A stretch of 64,000 nt of DNA from NCBI RefSeq assembly GCF_027943255.1, contig NC_072893.1, positions 113,583,784 to 113,647,783 of the forward strand, in the 5' to 3' direction. Source of the stretch: Anastrepha obliqua (taxonomy: Eukaryota > Arthropoda > Insecta > Diptera > Tephritidae). How positions within the stretch are numbered: the first letter of the stretch is position 1; each line of letters begins with the position of its first letter. Of the stretch, positions 46,406-58,000 are shown one piece after another. A model generated the notes under the pieces. That model saw only the letters and a list, made by a program, of their open reading frames with translations. It ran no database searches and had not been told where the DNA came from. The position numbers and the translations under genes are program-made.

Positions 46406-47214
46406 TATATATTATATATAGGTATATGGCGCATCTCAAGAAGAAGAAGATATATATTCTATACAGAAAGCTCCATGACCCAGCCCAACTCAAGCCAACT
46501 CATCGAAGTACCTCTCCCTTTTATCTGGCGCCTTTGAAACATCATGGTACTTTATTGTTGCTGCTGTAAAAGCATAAAGCATTCCTAGAATGGGGCCTCG
46601 ATTTTTGAGGAATGCTGTCAAGAGAGTCTAATCATTAGATGGCCTTGATGACAACACTTTATAGTTTCAACGACCCGAGCACAATGCTGATACACAACGA
46701 CAACAAAGCCTGAACAAATATTGTTTTGAAAGGATATCTCAGTAATTTATATACAGCCGTTTAACGATGAATGGAACCACCAACTTCATTTGTGTACTCA
46801 ACTCCATAAAGCCTAACAAAAGCAAAATCACTTTGCTCTGCAAATAATTTCTACCTGGCCGCTATCGTGGCTATAATTGGCGAGCGACCCTATGAGCTCA
46901 CTGACGAAGTACCAATAGGGCCTTGAACAACTTAAACCGGAATCCATTAAGAAATTTCTAACCAATCATCGCCTACTGCACAGATAAAGAGCTCGAATTC
47001 TCTCATGAAAGCTGGCATACTTTTTTTTTGGATATTATAGTAGAGTATACTGCTATCCATATCCTATTCAGAATATACTGAATTATACTACGAATTTTCA
47101 GAGAATGCATCATTCCAATGACAGTGTTTATCTGCATAAAAATCTGACTCGTTCCGTTAATGTACAACCGACTGTCGTGGGAGTCACAATCACCTCTTGT
47201 CAAGATCAAAATCT
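46406..47214. other. non-coding stretch
   Basis: No gene recognised. Isolated phrases resemble the dispersed repeat at 47215 (GATGACAACACTT near 46650). Confidence 0.35.
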
Positions 47215-47470
47215 TGTTTAGATCAAAATCGTTAAATGACCGCGATGACAACACTTGGCTGTTTTAACGAATTGACAGTTGAGATGCTGTTGCAACTACC
47301 GCTGCACAACTACCGCTGCGATTTCTGCGACGGTCGTCTCTAGAATACGAGCATAACACGAGCTTATACCCGATAAAGAGGTGTCACTCCAGCAGCATTT
47401 CCCGTACATGTGTAGGAAACATATATGTATGCTGCTACAACTACCACAACAACTACCGCTACTAATTGCA
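47215..47470 (+). repeat. dispersed repeat with CAA/CTAC tail (LINE 3' end?), copy 1
   Basis: Shares with 49425-49640 the blocks TAGATCAAAATCGTTAA, GATGACAACACTTGGCT, GATGCTGTTGCAAC and CACTCCAGCAGCATTTCCCG followed by TACATGTGTAGG. It ends in CTGCTACAACTACCACAACA. The CAA-rich end suggests a LINE 3' tail. Confidence 0.65.
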
Positions 47471-47610
47471 CAATCACAAAGGCTATGACTTTAGCTACCC
47501 GCAAGGGCACCTTCCTTAAGGAGGTGACGGATGCGACGATCCCGCGAATCCTAGTCAAGATATCCCTCACTTCAGCGACGCTAGAAAGTTAGGAGACAAA
47601 ATCTAGCATA

Positions 47611-47866
47611 TCGCACCCTAAATACAAAAGGGTCACAACTCAAAATTTTCCACACTCGAGCTTGACTTGTTTACAGTAGCACAGAAAACAAACTATGTGA
47701 CATATCACGCTGAAATTTTCCACGTAAGCTTATAACAGTCCTACCAAAAAACAAAAAATTTATTTTTGCCATATGTCATCCGCGGACCGTTTTATTGATA
47801 ACGTCTCGTTCATATTTGAGCAGAAGGAACATTTTGAGTTGTGACCCTTTTGTATTTAGGGTGCGA
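47611..47866 (+). mobile_element. 256-bp chimeric MITE, copy 1
   Basis: Flanked by TA (47609-47610 and 47867-47868). The outer inverted repeats are 36 bp, starting TCGCACCCTAAATACAAAAG on both sides. The interior (about 47650-47828) is one complete inverted-repeat arm of the mariner at 51327-52224, from ACACTCGAGC to CAGAAGG. No ORF. Copy 2 at 56123-56378 has exactly the same length and structure. Confidence 0.9.
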
Positions 47867-48534
47867 TATGTCGGTTCCCATATTGGGCGATATGTGGGTC
47901 AGTGTCTGTTCACCATATTAAATGGACTATGGCATGGCCGGTAATCAACGGGGCTCACTGGGAGTCCCCAGAAAGGTCACTATGGCTTTCCACCTGCAGC
48001 CTTAAAGTGGTGATGTGAGTCCGCGCTGTCGATGTGTTAGCTCCGGTGTATATCAGTATATCAACATTCAAAATAACTGGTCATCAAATGCAGTGCTTAA
48101 CGAGGTTTCCAGCCTCTAAAGTGACAAAATAAGCAGAATAATATTCATTGCAATACATAAATGGATTTATGGATATTAAAAATTAATAATAATAATAATA
48201 CATTCCATAGGTAGGTTTTCCAAATACACAGAAGCGTTTTGCCATTTTCAAAGCCTGGTGATAACTATAAAAAAAAGTTGAAACAAAGGGCCGCCAAACG
48301 TCCTGCACAGAATCATGGTTTTCCCGCATTCATATATTTTGTCCTGAAAAAATTTTTCAATGCTATTAATTTTTAAGCTGCCCCAATACATTTTCATCAT
48401 ATAGAAACTTGCACCAGTAATTTTGACTGGTACTGGTAAATCCAGTTAAACCAATGCTTCTAAAGCCGGTCTTCTTGGATCCAGTCTTGTCTAGATTACT
48501 TCGAGGTTTGCACTTCGACCTCATGGTCTTTTCA
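47867..48534. other. non-coding stretch
   Basis: No gene recognised. A short (TAA)n run lies at 48186-48201. Confidence 0.4.
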
Positions 48535-49420
48535 CAGTACCTCATCCAGACCCAGTTCCCTTATTAAACTTAGAATAGAGTTGGGTTGGATTGAACGATG
48601 TGCCTTTCTTCTGGCTGCAGTTGGCCAAAATGTCTTACCTTTCTCTACGCTATAGCGCTACATTCAGGGAGAAGGGGCATTGGAGTCTCCTGGGATTGGC
48701 CTCAGAAACGATAAGAGCTAGTGGACCATATCCCGATCATGTGCAGATGAACACGCAGTCTGATCTCTTTTGGTTGTACCCTCCCAATAAGGATTTTGCC
48801 TGGCGTAGCCCCATAGTTTGGTGCTATCAAACCTCTCTTAGACCTAGCCGTTCACTCCTAAGCTTCTCCTTGATGGTGTATTCTCCCATAGTAAAGAAGA
48901 GCTCAGGTCCTAACAATGGCGAGCCCGCAACCTCTCTTACCAATGCGTCCGCTACTTCGTTCCCAGTTATACCCCTATGTCCTGGGACCCGAAATTAACC
49001 GGATGTAATTTTGCGTTCAGATTCAGATTCTTGATTCACTCAAAGACAAGTGAGGACTTAATCTCGCAGGATGATAGAGCCTTGAGTGTAGCCTGGCCAT
49101 CGCTCAGAATAGCAATTCGTTCATTCCGGAAATTTCTGTCTAAGTGTACCTCTGCTCATAGACAGATGGCATACATTTCCGCTTGGAAAATGCTTTTAAA
49201 ACTATCCATCGGCACAGGGCCATATATTCCAGCGCCTATGCCTTATGGCGTCTTCAATTCATCTGCGTATCAGCGCAAAGTATCCTTCTGGAGTTTCCTA
49301 TCAAATGCAAATCTACTCCAGTTTAACTTATCGTCCAGTTCATTTCTGAACTTTTTTTCGAATTTGATGACTTTAGTGATATCATCTCTGGGTAGCTTAG
49401 ATAGTCTTGCCTGAGTAGCA
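48535..49420 (-). pseudogene. LINE ORF2 3' part: RNase H and C terminus
   Basis: Minus strand, from about 49200 down: FQAEMYAICL (RNase H, catalytic Glu), RIAILSDGQATLKALSS (SDSQAA motif, with Ser to Gly), then VPGHRGITGNEVADALVREV (the W.PGH.G..GNE.AD motif) and GPELFFTMGEYTIKEKL. Below 48720 is decayed C-terminal sequence. A stop separates FQAEMYAICL from SDGQA. Fits the I/R1/jockey-like LINEs that carry RNase H. Two plus-strand ORFs over the same interval are shadows. Confidence 0.8.
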
Positions 49421-49424
49421 TATA

Positions 49425-49640
49425 TTTTAGATCAAAATCGTTAACTAACCTCGATGATAGCACTTAGCTATTTTCACCAAACCACAGTTGAAGAAATGCT
49501 GTTACAACAACAAGAATGAATGACCACCGCTGTCGGTTCTTCGTTACCGGAACGAACTGGATTTTGATATCCGACCAAGGACTGCCACTCCAGCAGTATT
49601 CACCGTACATGTATGGAGCATTCCATGAAAAAGTGGAACT
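49425..49640 (+). repeat. dispersed repeat, copy 2
   Basis: Matches 47215-47420: TAGATCAAAATCGTTAACTA, GATGATAGCACTTAGCT, AGAAATGCTGTTACAACAAC, CACTCCAGCAGTATTCACCG then TACATGTATGG. Diverged but collinear. Confidence 0.65.
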
Positions 49641-51326
49641 CTGAACTGTTTTACAAATATGCATTTTTTATATATTATTGCACGTACATAGTGAGATTAT
49701 GTTCTCATCTAAAATAATTTACAAAAGTTGTAGTGAGTATGTCTCATTTTTTGTAAATACCGTTATTTATTGAGAGTAACAACACGTCGGATTTTTTCAT
49801 TAGTCTTTACACAACTTTTTGCGAGGTCGCTGCCGCTATTTTTTATCAGATAGAAACTAGATTTCTGTTCTTAGTTATAGTGTATGGTCCGCTGTATTTA
49901 ACTGCATACTCATTTTTTTGGTTAAGTGTTTTTTTGATAAGAAATTAATAACGGAAAGGTAAGTTTCGATGTCCCATACGTGACGCTTAATTCCTTTTTC
50001 TATTAATAATTGTAAAACAAGTCGACTATACAAATTGAATTTTTCTGTTAACAGCTAACTTTTAGCGGTCTAAAAACTGGTGAAACAATTTTGTTTGAAA
50101 TCGCTTTGCTTACAATATATTCTTGGTGATAATAAAGTCTCTGTACGTGACGCCGAAGAATAGTTATCTGACATCTTCAACTTTTACTGGCGTTTGTAAT
50201 AAACAAAGCCCTTTTTTGTACTGCAAATCTCAATAACGCAAAAATGAGCGACCAGCAACCATCAACTAGTGCTAGCCGCATGCGAAAATTTCGAGAAAAG
50301 CAAAAAGAGAAAGATCCAAACTTTACCGCTAATGAGACTAAAAGATTGCGTGAGCTTCGTAAACGAAAAGCAGAAAATCTTTCTGAAGGTGAGTTAAAAG
50401 CAATTTCACTTAAGGAAAGGGATAAGAAGAGATTGCAAAGGGCAAAAAATCCTACTGATTCTCCTGTAAGTACTGAATCTCCGTACAAGTCGAAACAGAC
50501 TTTATCTAAAGCTGTTCAAATGTCTCTAAAAGCACTGCCTCAATCACCAAGAAAGAAAAAGCGGTTGTTACAGAACTAGCGCGTAAAATGAACATTGCTC
50601 TAGCAGAAAGCCCAAACATTAGCACATCAGGTGACGATACACGTTATGACGATGTGAAAGAAGAAGTGTCAAAAGCATTATTTGACTTTGTACCTACGAA
50701 AAGTCTTTTTCATTTTTAAAGAATTTTTTCCTAATATCGAAATTGGATTTTCAAAATTTTGCAATCTAAGACCGAAAAACGTTTTGCTAATGAAAGATAT
50801 ACCTTCAGACCAGTGCAAATGTTTAACTCGTGAAAATTTTATATTCAAATTGAAAGGTTTGAAACAAAATTATTGTAACGACTGGTGGACTATGATTTTA
50901 TGTGATCCTTCTTTGCATTCGGAGTGCTGGAAAAATGAATGTGATACTTGTTCTGATGGCAAAAAAATATTAATTTCTATGGATTTAAGTACAATCTGTG
51001 TATGGAAGGAATGGGAAAAAACTCAGAAAATAAACTACATTTAGTAAACCACGAAACAAGTTCAGGTGAACTTAAAGAAAAATTGATTGATTCTATCCAT
51101 GTTATGTTGAAGCATGTTAATTTAAAACGAGTTCAAGCCAGTGAATTTCAAAAAGACCAACGCAATGAAAATGTGTTTCACCAGTTTACAAGTTTACAAG
51201 TTGATTTTGCGATGTCTTTTGGTTGTGAATACCAGAATGAAGTTCAAATCGCACTCTGGTCACGAACAAGTGTTCTTTTATTTACTGCTGCAAGTTTTTA
51301 CAAAGGCAATTGCCAAACATATCTTA

Positions 51327-52224
51327 CCTTCTACTCAAATATGAACGAGACGTTATCAATAAAACGGTCCGCGGATGACATATGGCAAAAATAAATTTTT
51401 TTTTTTTTTTGGTAGGACTGTTATAAGCTTACATGGCAAATTTCAGCGTGATATGTCACATAGTTTGTTTTCTGTGCTACTGTAAACAAGTCAAGCTCGA
51501 GTGTGTTCTTCGAATTTAACGATGGAAATTCAAGTTGAACAAAGAATTTGTTTGAATTTTTGTTATTCCAACAAAATTTCGGCTTCAGACGCCTTAAAAA
51601 TGTTGCAGATAACCTATGGTGACTCTGCTCTATCGCGTGCACGTGTTTTCCAGTGGTACAAATCGTTCAAAGCGGGCCGTACATCAACCCAAAAAACCCC
51701 GCCAAAGTCGCTCAAAAATTAAGGTTGTGCTGACTGTTTTTTTCGATTACGAAGGTGTGGTGCACTCGGAGTTCCTTCCGCAAGGCCGATCGGTTAACGC
51801 TGAATATTATTTAGACGTTTTAAAGCGTTTGCGCGAGAACATTCGTCTTAAAAGGAAGGAATTGTGGGACAACAAGTCATGGTTCTTGTTCGCGATTATT
51901 TGAACAAAAATAATGTTAATATCGTTCCGCAAGCACCGTATTCGCCTGATATGGCTCCATGTGACTTTTCCTGTTTTCCAAGCTCACGTTGCCGCTCCGT
52001 GGAAAACATTTTGAGACAATTTAAGTCATAAAAGAGAATTCGAAGAACACACTCGAGTTTTACTTGTTTACAGTAGCACAGAAAACAAACTATGTGACAT
52101 ATCAGGCTGAAATTTGCCATGTAAGCTTATAACAGTCCTACCAAAAAACAAAAAATATATTTTGGCCATATGTCATCCGCGGACCGTTTTATTGATAACG
52201 TTTCGTTCATATTTGAGTAGAAGG
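51327..52224 (+). mobile_element. 898-bp mariner deletion derivative with approximately 190-bp inverted repeats
   Basis: Flanked by TA (51325-51326 and 52225-52226). The arms 51327-51516 and about 52037-52224 are near-identical inverted repeats beginning CCTTCTACTCAAATATGAAC. Inside is a deleted mariner transposase: MEIQVEQRICLNFCYSNKIS at 51522, FQWYKSFKAG, then a jump to KVVLTVFFDYEGVVHSEFLP and YLDVLKRLRENI, and traces of AP.SPDMAPCDF near 51940. Because the catalytic first-Asp region is missing the copy is non-autonomous. Excising it plus one TA rejoins the surrounding SHGKG frame exactly. Confidence 0.92.
51522..51985 (+). pseudogene. deleted mariner transposase
   Basis: N-terminal helix-turn-helix half (ATG 51522; residues about 1-65, including ALKMLQITYGDSALSRARVF) fused by deletion to the middle of the catalytic domain (VFFDYEGVVHSEFLPQGRSV). 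After a stop at 51903, NNVNIVPQAPYSPDMAPCDF shows the third-Asp region. The first-Asp segment is missing, so it cannot be active. Confidence 0.85.
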
Positions 52225-53194
52225 TATATACTCAGATGCAAATTCGAAAGACAAGGATACAGTTTTTGTTTTCATCAATAAGTTGTTTGACTTGATGCAT
52301 AAAGAAAATGAAGACTTACTTTCAGCGGAAATTATTTGGAGTGACGGCCCTTCATCGGAATTTAAGAACCGTTATATGGTTAAACTAACATCAATGTTGA
52401 GTGAAAAGTACAAAAGGCCCTTTTATTGGAAATATTTTGCTACATCGCATGGAAAAGGTGTGATAGACGGAGTTGGCGGAAATATCAAAAGACTGATAAG
52501 AGACATGTTGTTGTCCAATCAGCCAAGGACTTTTCTGATTTAGCTTCTCAATTAGTCACAAAAACCCGTGTGATTTATGTGCCATCCTCTGAAATTTATG
52601 AAAGGATTAAAAGTGCATCGCCGTGAGACAATGCCAAAGCGATAACTGGAGTTTCCAACTTCCATTTTATTAAAACTGAGGAGAAAGTTGTGGAGTGCAG
52701 AAAACATTGCCTTTCCCAAGACAAAACTGTATTTACCTATTGATTTTTACATATCTTATAGATTTAAGTTGAACTATGTCCCGTACGTGACGCGACTTGT
52801 CTGTACGTGAGAAATATAAAAAAATGTTTTTGAGTTATAAATATGTGTTTTAATTAATTTTTTTTTTCGCTAGTAGTGAGCTTGATTCTTAGTTATAATT
52901 TCCTTCGAAGACACTTTTTATGCACCTGTAATATATTCGCTGAAATCTGAATAAAACTATAACGATTTCGAATGTTGGTTGACTTGATGTGTCCCGTACG
53001 TGACGTGGGTTGTTTGCATTTTTCTTCAGTATTTCATGACTTTTCTTAAATGTTTCTTCGCACTATTAAAGACTACTATATAATCTATTAAATTTGAGAA
53101 AAAAAAGTATATATCTGATAAAACAATTAAGTGCTATATGTAATATAAACCGTAAAATTAGTTGAACTTGTCTGTACGTAACAGTGGAATGCAC

Positions 53195-53240
53195 CGTAGG
53201 GGGAATGTTTTTGCTGCTACAACAACAACAACGACTTCAT
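53195..53240 (+). repeat. dispersed repeat, CAA-tailed end only
   Basis: GTAGGGGGAATGTTTTTGCTGC then TACAACAACAACAACG, the same end type as 47420-47460. Only the last 45 bp are present. Confidence 0.5.
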
Positions 53241-55055
53241 GATATTAGTTTTCTTTAGAATTAGTAGTCCCCCTCGTTAATAGTATGTACATATATATAT
53301 AATTTTTTTATTTATTACAAATTCAAGTTACATTATATGCCTCACAATTAGTTTAACTACACTTGACAGTATATGCACATTATTTACTAATAGTTTGTTA
53401 AATTAATTTCTTATAGGCTTCATTTTCATTTGAATTTTTTGTATATATTTTATATACTTTACATTACGCTTAAATGATTTATTAATTAAGAATTTTTCAT
53501 TTTTTTTTTTTTTTTTTTGTTTTTGATACACAATTTTTCTTCTCATTGGTAAACGTGTATATTATGTTATAATATTGTATATGTGTATATATTGGTATTT
53601 TTTGTATGTGTTGTATATATATAAAAATTCAATAGATACACATAACATACAAATTTGATTTTTTTTTTTTGTTTTTTTGTGGAGTTATACTTTCAGCAGA
53701 AGTTTAAGCTAGCAAAGTTTTAGTTGTTTTTTGTTTTTTTTTTTTTGGAACATAAAAGAAGTTACATAATATCTAAATATAGTTATTAAGGCATTTGGAA
53801 AGTATTTTTGTGTTTTTGTTGTTGTTTTTTTTTTGCAATATCTTATATGTACTACGCATACATATCCAAAATGCAAAATGGTACATGAGTAACTACGTTT
53901 TTTTAACATATCGATGAAATATTGTATTTATAAGTCAAGTGTTTGAAAATAAGTGCAAAATGTACATAAAATAAATAAATAGGAAAATACAGAGAACACT
54001 TTTCTAAATCATGGTAGTTTTTTTTTTTTTTTTGTTTTACGTATTCTTTTCTTTTTTAGTTTAATTCCTGCTTTTGATTACACTGAGCTTTTTAACTTTT
54101 TCCTTTAACATTCATTGCGCAACATTGGTTTTTTTCTTCGAATTTTTAATTTTCTATTTTAACTTTGCATTTGTTTAACTTTTTGTTGCTTTACTTATTA
54201 TCTCAATATCACATATGCTTCCCTTCGAACGCATTAAGTTTCGCTTAGGCTTCTAAATGCAACGCAAGGAAACATACATATGAATTTCCACCGTCATACT
54301 TCCAATCACACATACATAACTTATTATTACAATTTTTACAGACGCTATTTATAAAATTTAAATAATCTCCATTTAATGTACAATAAGATAAAAAGCTGCT
54401 GTGCTATTTGCACTTAACTTGGAAGGAAAAAATATAGAAATTTAATTTTTTCTAAGAATTCCAAAAAACAAAAAATTCCAAGAATTTTAAAAATTAAATG
54501 AATTGGAAATTTAAGTAAACAAAATAAAAGCGCTACACTAGCAATAACACAGTCCACTCAAAAGGATGGCATTTTAAAACAAAAAGGGCTTGATTACAAA
54601 TCAATCAAATTTGTCTCTATTTCTAATTATTATTACAGTGCAAGTGTGTAAGTGGAGCTTGTTTAGCAAATTTGTGCATAGCTTTTAAATGCGATAAGCC
54701 GCCTTCAGCCTCCAGGTATGGTGGGGTTAGTGCGCGTTGATTTAGTTTTCTGGTTTGCATACTGAATCCGTTTGATTATAGCCGTGGAGGAGAGCAGGCA
54801 TAGTGAGATTTTAAAGTTGGTTCAGCAGGAATGTTGCTACTGTCGCTTTAATTTCTTTTTATTATTTTATTATTATTATTCATTTTTCCTTTTTTGATTT
54901 GATTGGTATGGAAAATATTGCTTCAAAAATACATTTTCGGTTTCTAAGTCCAATTGTTGTTGTCATTTTGGAGGGTATATAAGTGCGTGTTATTGTTTTT
55001 CTTAGTGTTTTTATAATAAATATTATTGTACGCTCCATTGCTTTTAATATTCACT
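53241..55055. other. T-rich stretch downstream of the SLC12A8-like stop (possible 3' UTR)
   Basis: No coding sequence. On the minus strand this is the DNA directly after the TGA at 55056-55058, so part of it should be 3' untranslated region. Several AATAAA signals exist on that strand (for example TTTATT on plus near 53310 and 53480), but I cannot choose one. A less AT-rich island at 54690-54850 may be conserved. Confidence 0.4.
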
Positions 55056-58000
55056 TCAAACGTCATCAATAAGATGACCCTCCACCACCGCAGAGTGATG
55101 GTAACGACTGCGTTGCGAGAAATCGGCATTTTCTTCATTCAATTGTGTGGGCGAGAAATCGACTCCTGGACAGGTGGGTGTCACTACAACCTGTTCGTAC
55201 TGGTGCATGCGCTTGCTGAAAATAATGAATAAAAAATTAATTCAACAATTCACAAAAAAAAAAATAATAATAATAAAATAAAAATATTAAAGTCTCAAAA
55301 AATCACAACAACTAACAACTAAATAAATAAAAAATAGGTTGAAAAAAAAAAACAAAAAAATAAAATAAAAAAATTAAAGTCTCAAAAACCAAAAACAAAA
55401 AAATGAAATTAAAGCCTCAAAAAACCGAATAGAAAAATTAAAAAGTTTAAAACAAAAACAAAACAAAATTAAAAAGTAAAACAATAAATAAAAAAAATTA
55501 AAGTCTCAAAAACTAAATCAATAAAGTATTTCTAAAGTCTCAAAAAAAAAACAAATACTAAAAATAAAAGAATTAAAAAGACTCGAATGACACAAAAAAA
55601 GTATAAATAAAAAGAATACAAGTTAAAAACCAAAAACAAAATAAGAAATAAAAATTTTAAAAGTTTCAAAAAAAAAAACAATTTAATAAAAAAATTAAAC
55701 AACTAAAAAGTGTAAAGAAAAAATTGAATTCTCAAAACAACAAAAAATAGTTGAAATATTAAAAAAACACAGAAGAAATAAATAAAAAAACTAAAAAGTA
55801 TAAAAAAAAGTTAGAAATATAAAATTAAAGTCTCAAAAAACCAATAGCAAAAAATATAGAATTTAAAGTCTCAAAAAAAAAAAAAAAAAATAAAGTCTCA
55901 AAAAAGAAACAAAGAAATAAAGATTTGAAAGTCTCAAAAAAAAAACAAAAATAAATTAAAAAATTAAAAAGTCTGTAACAAACCAAAACAAAAAAAAATA
56001 AATAGATTCAAAAATTTAGAATTAAAAAAAAAACATAAATAAAAAAATTAAACAATTTCAAAAAACAAAACAAAAAATTAATAAATTAATTAATTAAAAC
56101 GCCTAAAACAAAAACAAACATATCGCCCCCTAAATACAAAAGGGTCACAACTCAAAATTTTCCACACTCGAGCTTGACTTGTTTACAGTAGCACAGAAAA
56201 CAAACTATGTGACATATCACGCTGAAATTTGCCATGTAAGCTTATAACAGTCCTACCAAAAAACCAAAAATTTATTTTTGCCATATGTCATCCGTGGACC
56301 GTTTTATTGATAACGTCTCGTTCATATTTCAGCAGAAGGCACATTTTGAGTTGTGACCCTTTTGTATTTAGGGTGCGATATATTAAAAAATTAAAAAGCC
56401 TCAAAGAAACAAAAACTGTAATAAAAAAATTAAAGCTTCAAAAAAAAATAATAATAAATAAATAAAAAAATTAAAGTCTCAAAAAAAAAAAACAATAAAA
56501 TAAAGATTTCAAAAAGTCTAAAAAAAAGCAATAAATTAAACCATGTAAGTCTCAAACAAACAAAAAAAAAATATATTAATAAAAAAATTAAAAAGTCTCA
56601 AAAAGCAAACACAAAAATAAAATAAAATAATTAAAGTCTCAAAAACACCAAACCAAAAAAATAAATTCATTAATTAAAAAGTCTCAAACAGCAACAACAC
56701 AAAAAATAAATAAAAATTTGAAGTCTCAAAAAACAACCTGTTCGTAAAAATAAATTAATAAAAAAATAAATAAATAAAGAAAATAAAAAGTCTGAAAACA
56801 AAAACAATAAAAATAAATAAAAAATGTTATTAAGTCTCAATAAAACAAATAAATAAAATTTATAAAGCCTTAAAAAACCAAAAAACTAAATAATAAAATT
56901 AAAAACTGTCAAAAAACAAAAAAAGAAAAATAAACTATAAATTAAAAAATTCCAAAAAAAAAACAATTTTGTAAAAATAAATAAATAAGTACTAAAAAAA
57001 CATTAAAAAGTCGCTAAACAAAAATAAAAATCAAACAATAAAAATATATAAAAAAATTTAAGCATCAAAGAAAGAACAAAAACAAACAATTAAATAAAAA
57101 AATTAAAAAATATAAAGTCTGTATTTGTAAATTTAAAAAACAATTTTACATTAAAAACAAAAAATTAAATTAAAACAAAAACAACTTAACCCATATTTTC
57201 CGGCTGCCCCATTTAAGGGGCAGTTAATGTAACAAAACTAAATGTTAACAAGTGTAAGTAGATGCTAGAATTTTTTCTAATAAAGGGTGATCAATTTCGA
57301 GGTATCGGATTTTAAACTGAAATAAAGCAACAAAAATTCAAATTGACTGGGCAATCTTTATGATTTTTGTGTAGAACCATTCATGGCATTTATTCTTTGA
57401 AGATAATCTCTTTCAAATGGTGGCCACAACTGCGCCGTGATTCGGGGTCCCGTAAACACCAATTTTGAATGACTCGCTGGAGAACTTCGGTTGGTATCTC
57501 GTAAATAACTTTAATAATGGTGGCTTTCAATGCCTCAATCGAAGCTGGTTTATCCACAAAGTATTATACCCTCACAAATAAAAGTCCAAAGGTGTGGTAT
57601 CAAACGATTTGGTGGCCACTACACTGGTCCAAGACGAGAGATAAATTGCTCACCGAAACAGCGACGCAGTACATCCATTATTTCACGGGCTGTATGGCAA
57701 GTAGCGCCGTCTTTTTGAAACTAAATGTTGAGAAGATCATAGACCTCGATTTCCGGCATCAAAAAGTCGTTTATTATGGCGCTATAACGTTCACCATTCA
57801 CTGCTACATTGGCGCCAGCCTAGTCTTTGAAGAAATATGGACCGATGATTTCACCAGCTCATAGGCCGCACCAAATGATTTTTTTCAATGGATATAAAGG
57901 CTGTTTTTGAATGGCTTCGGATTACTCTTCAGCCCAAATACAGCAATTTTGCTTATTGACGTATTCATTAAGTCAAAAATGGGCCTGATCGCTGATCACT

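Larger units (their letters stand above)
50244..52740 (+). pseudogene. SHGKG-family transposase-like gene, broken and split by a mariner
   Basis: Starts at ATG 50244 (MSDQQPSTSASRMRKFREKQ), with a very basic, charged N terminus of about 110 residues ending in a likely coiled stretch. An indel in an A run near 50555 shifts the frame to KAVVTELARKMNIALAESP. The frame changes again before KFCNLRPKNVLLMKDIP, followed by a Cys-rich block (CKCLTRENF, SECWKNECDTC). Then LQVDFAMSFGCEYQNEVQIA with a candidate catalytic Asp. The frame is cut at 51326 by the mariner and resumes at 52225 as YSDANSKDKDTVFVF, IWSDGPSSEFKNRYM (second candidate Asp), YFATSHGKGVIDGVGGNIKR, another frameshift near 52510, RVIYVPSSEIYERIKSAS, a stop, and GVSNFHFIKTEEK. 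I recall similar uncharacterised proteins in insects and cnidarians but cannot name the superfamily. Confidence 0.75.
49860..53190 (+). mobile_element. SHGKG-family transposon-like locus with TACGTGACGC repeats
   Basis: A decayed transposase-like gene (50244-52740) lies between repeated motifs of the type GTCYSTACGTGACGC. Two are upstream (about 49971 and 50140) and four downstream (about 52778, 52799, 52990 and 53170), all in the same orientation. I found no terminal inverted repeats, so the outer limits are set by the motifs and are approximate. A separate mariner splits the gene at 51327-52224. Interpretation as a mobile element rests on the protein type and motif array; a degraded host gene is the alternative. 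Confidence 0.6.

Noticed and set aside
48591..49414. Two plus-strand ORFs of 135 and 145 codons
   Set aside because: They are antisense shadows of the LINE RNase H fragment on the minus strand, which carries the recognisable motifs.
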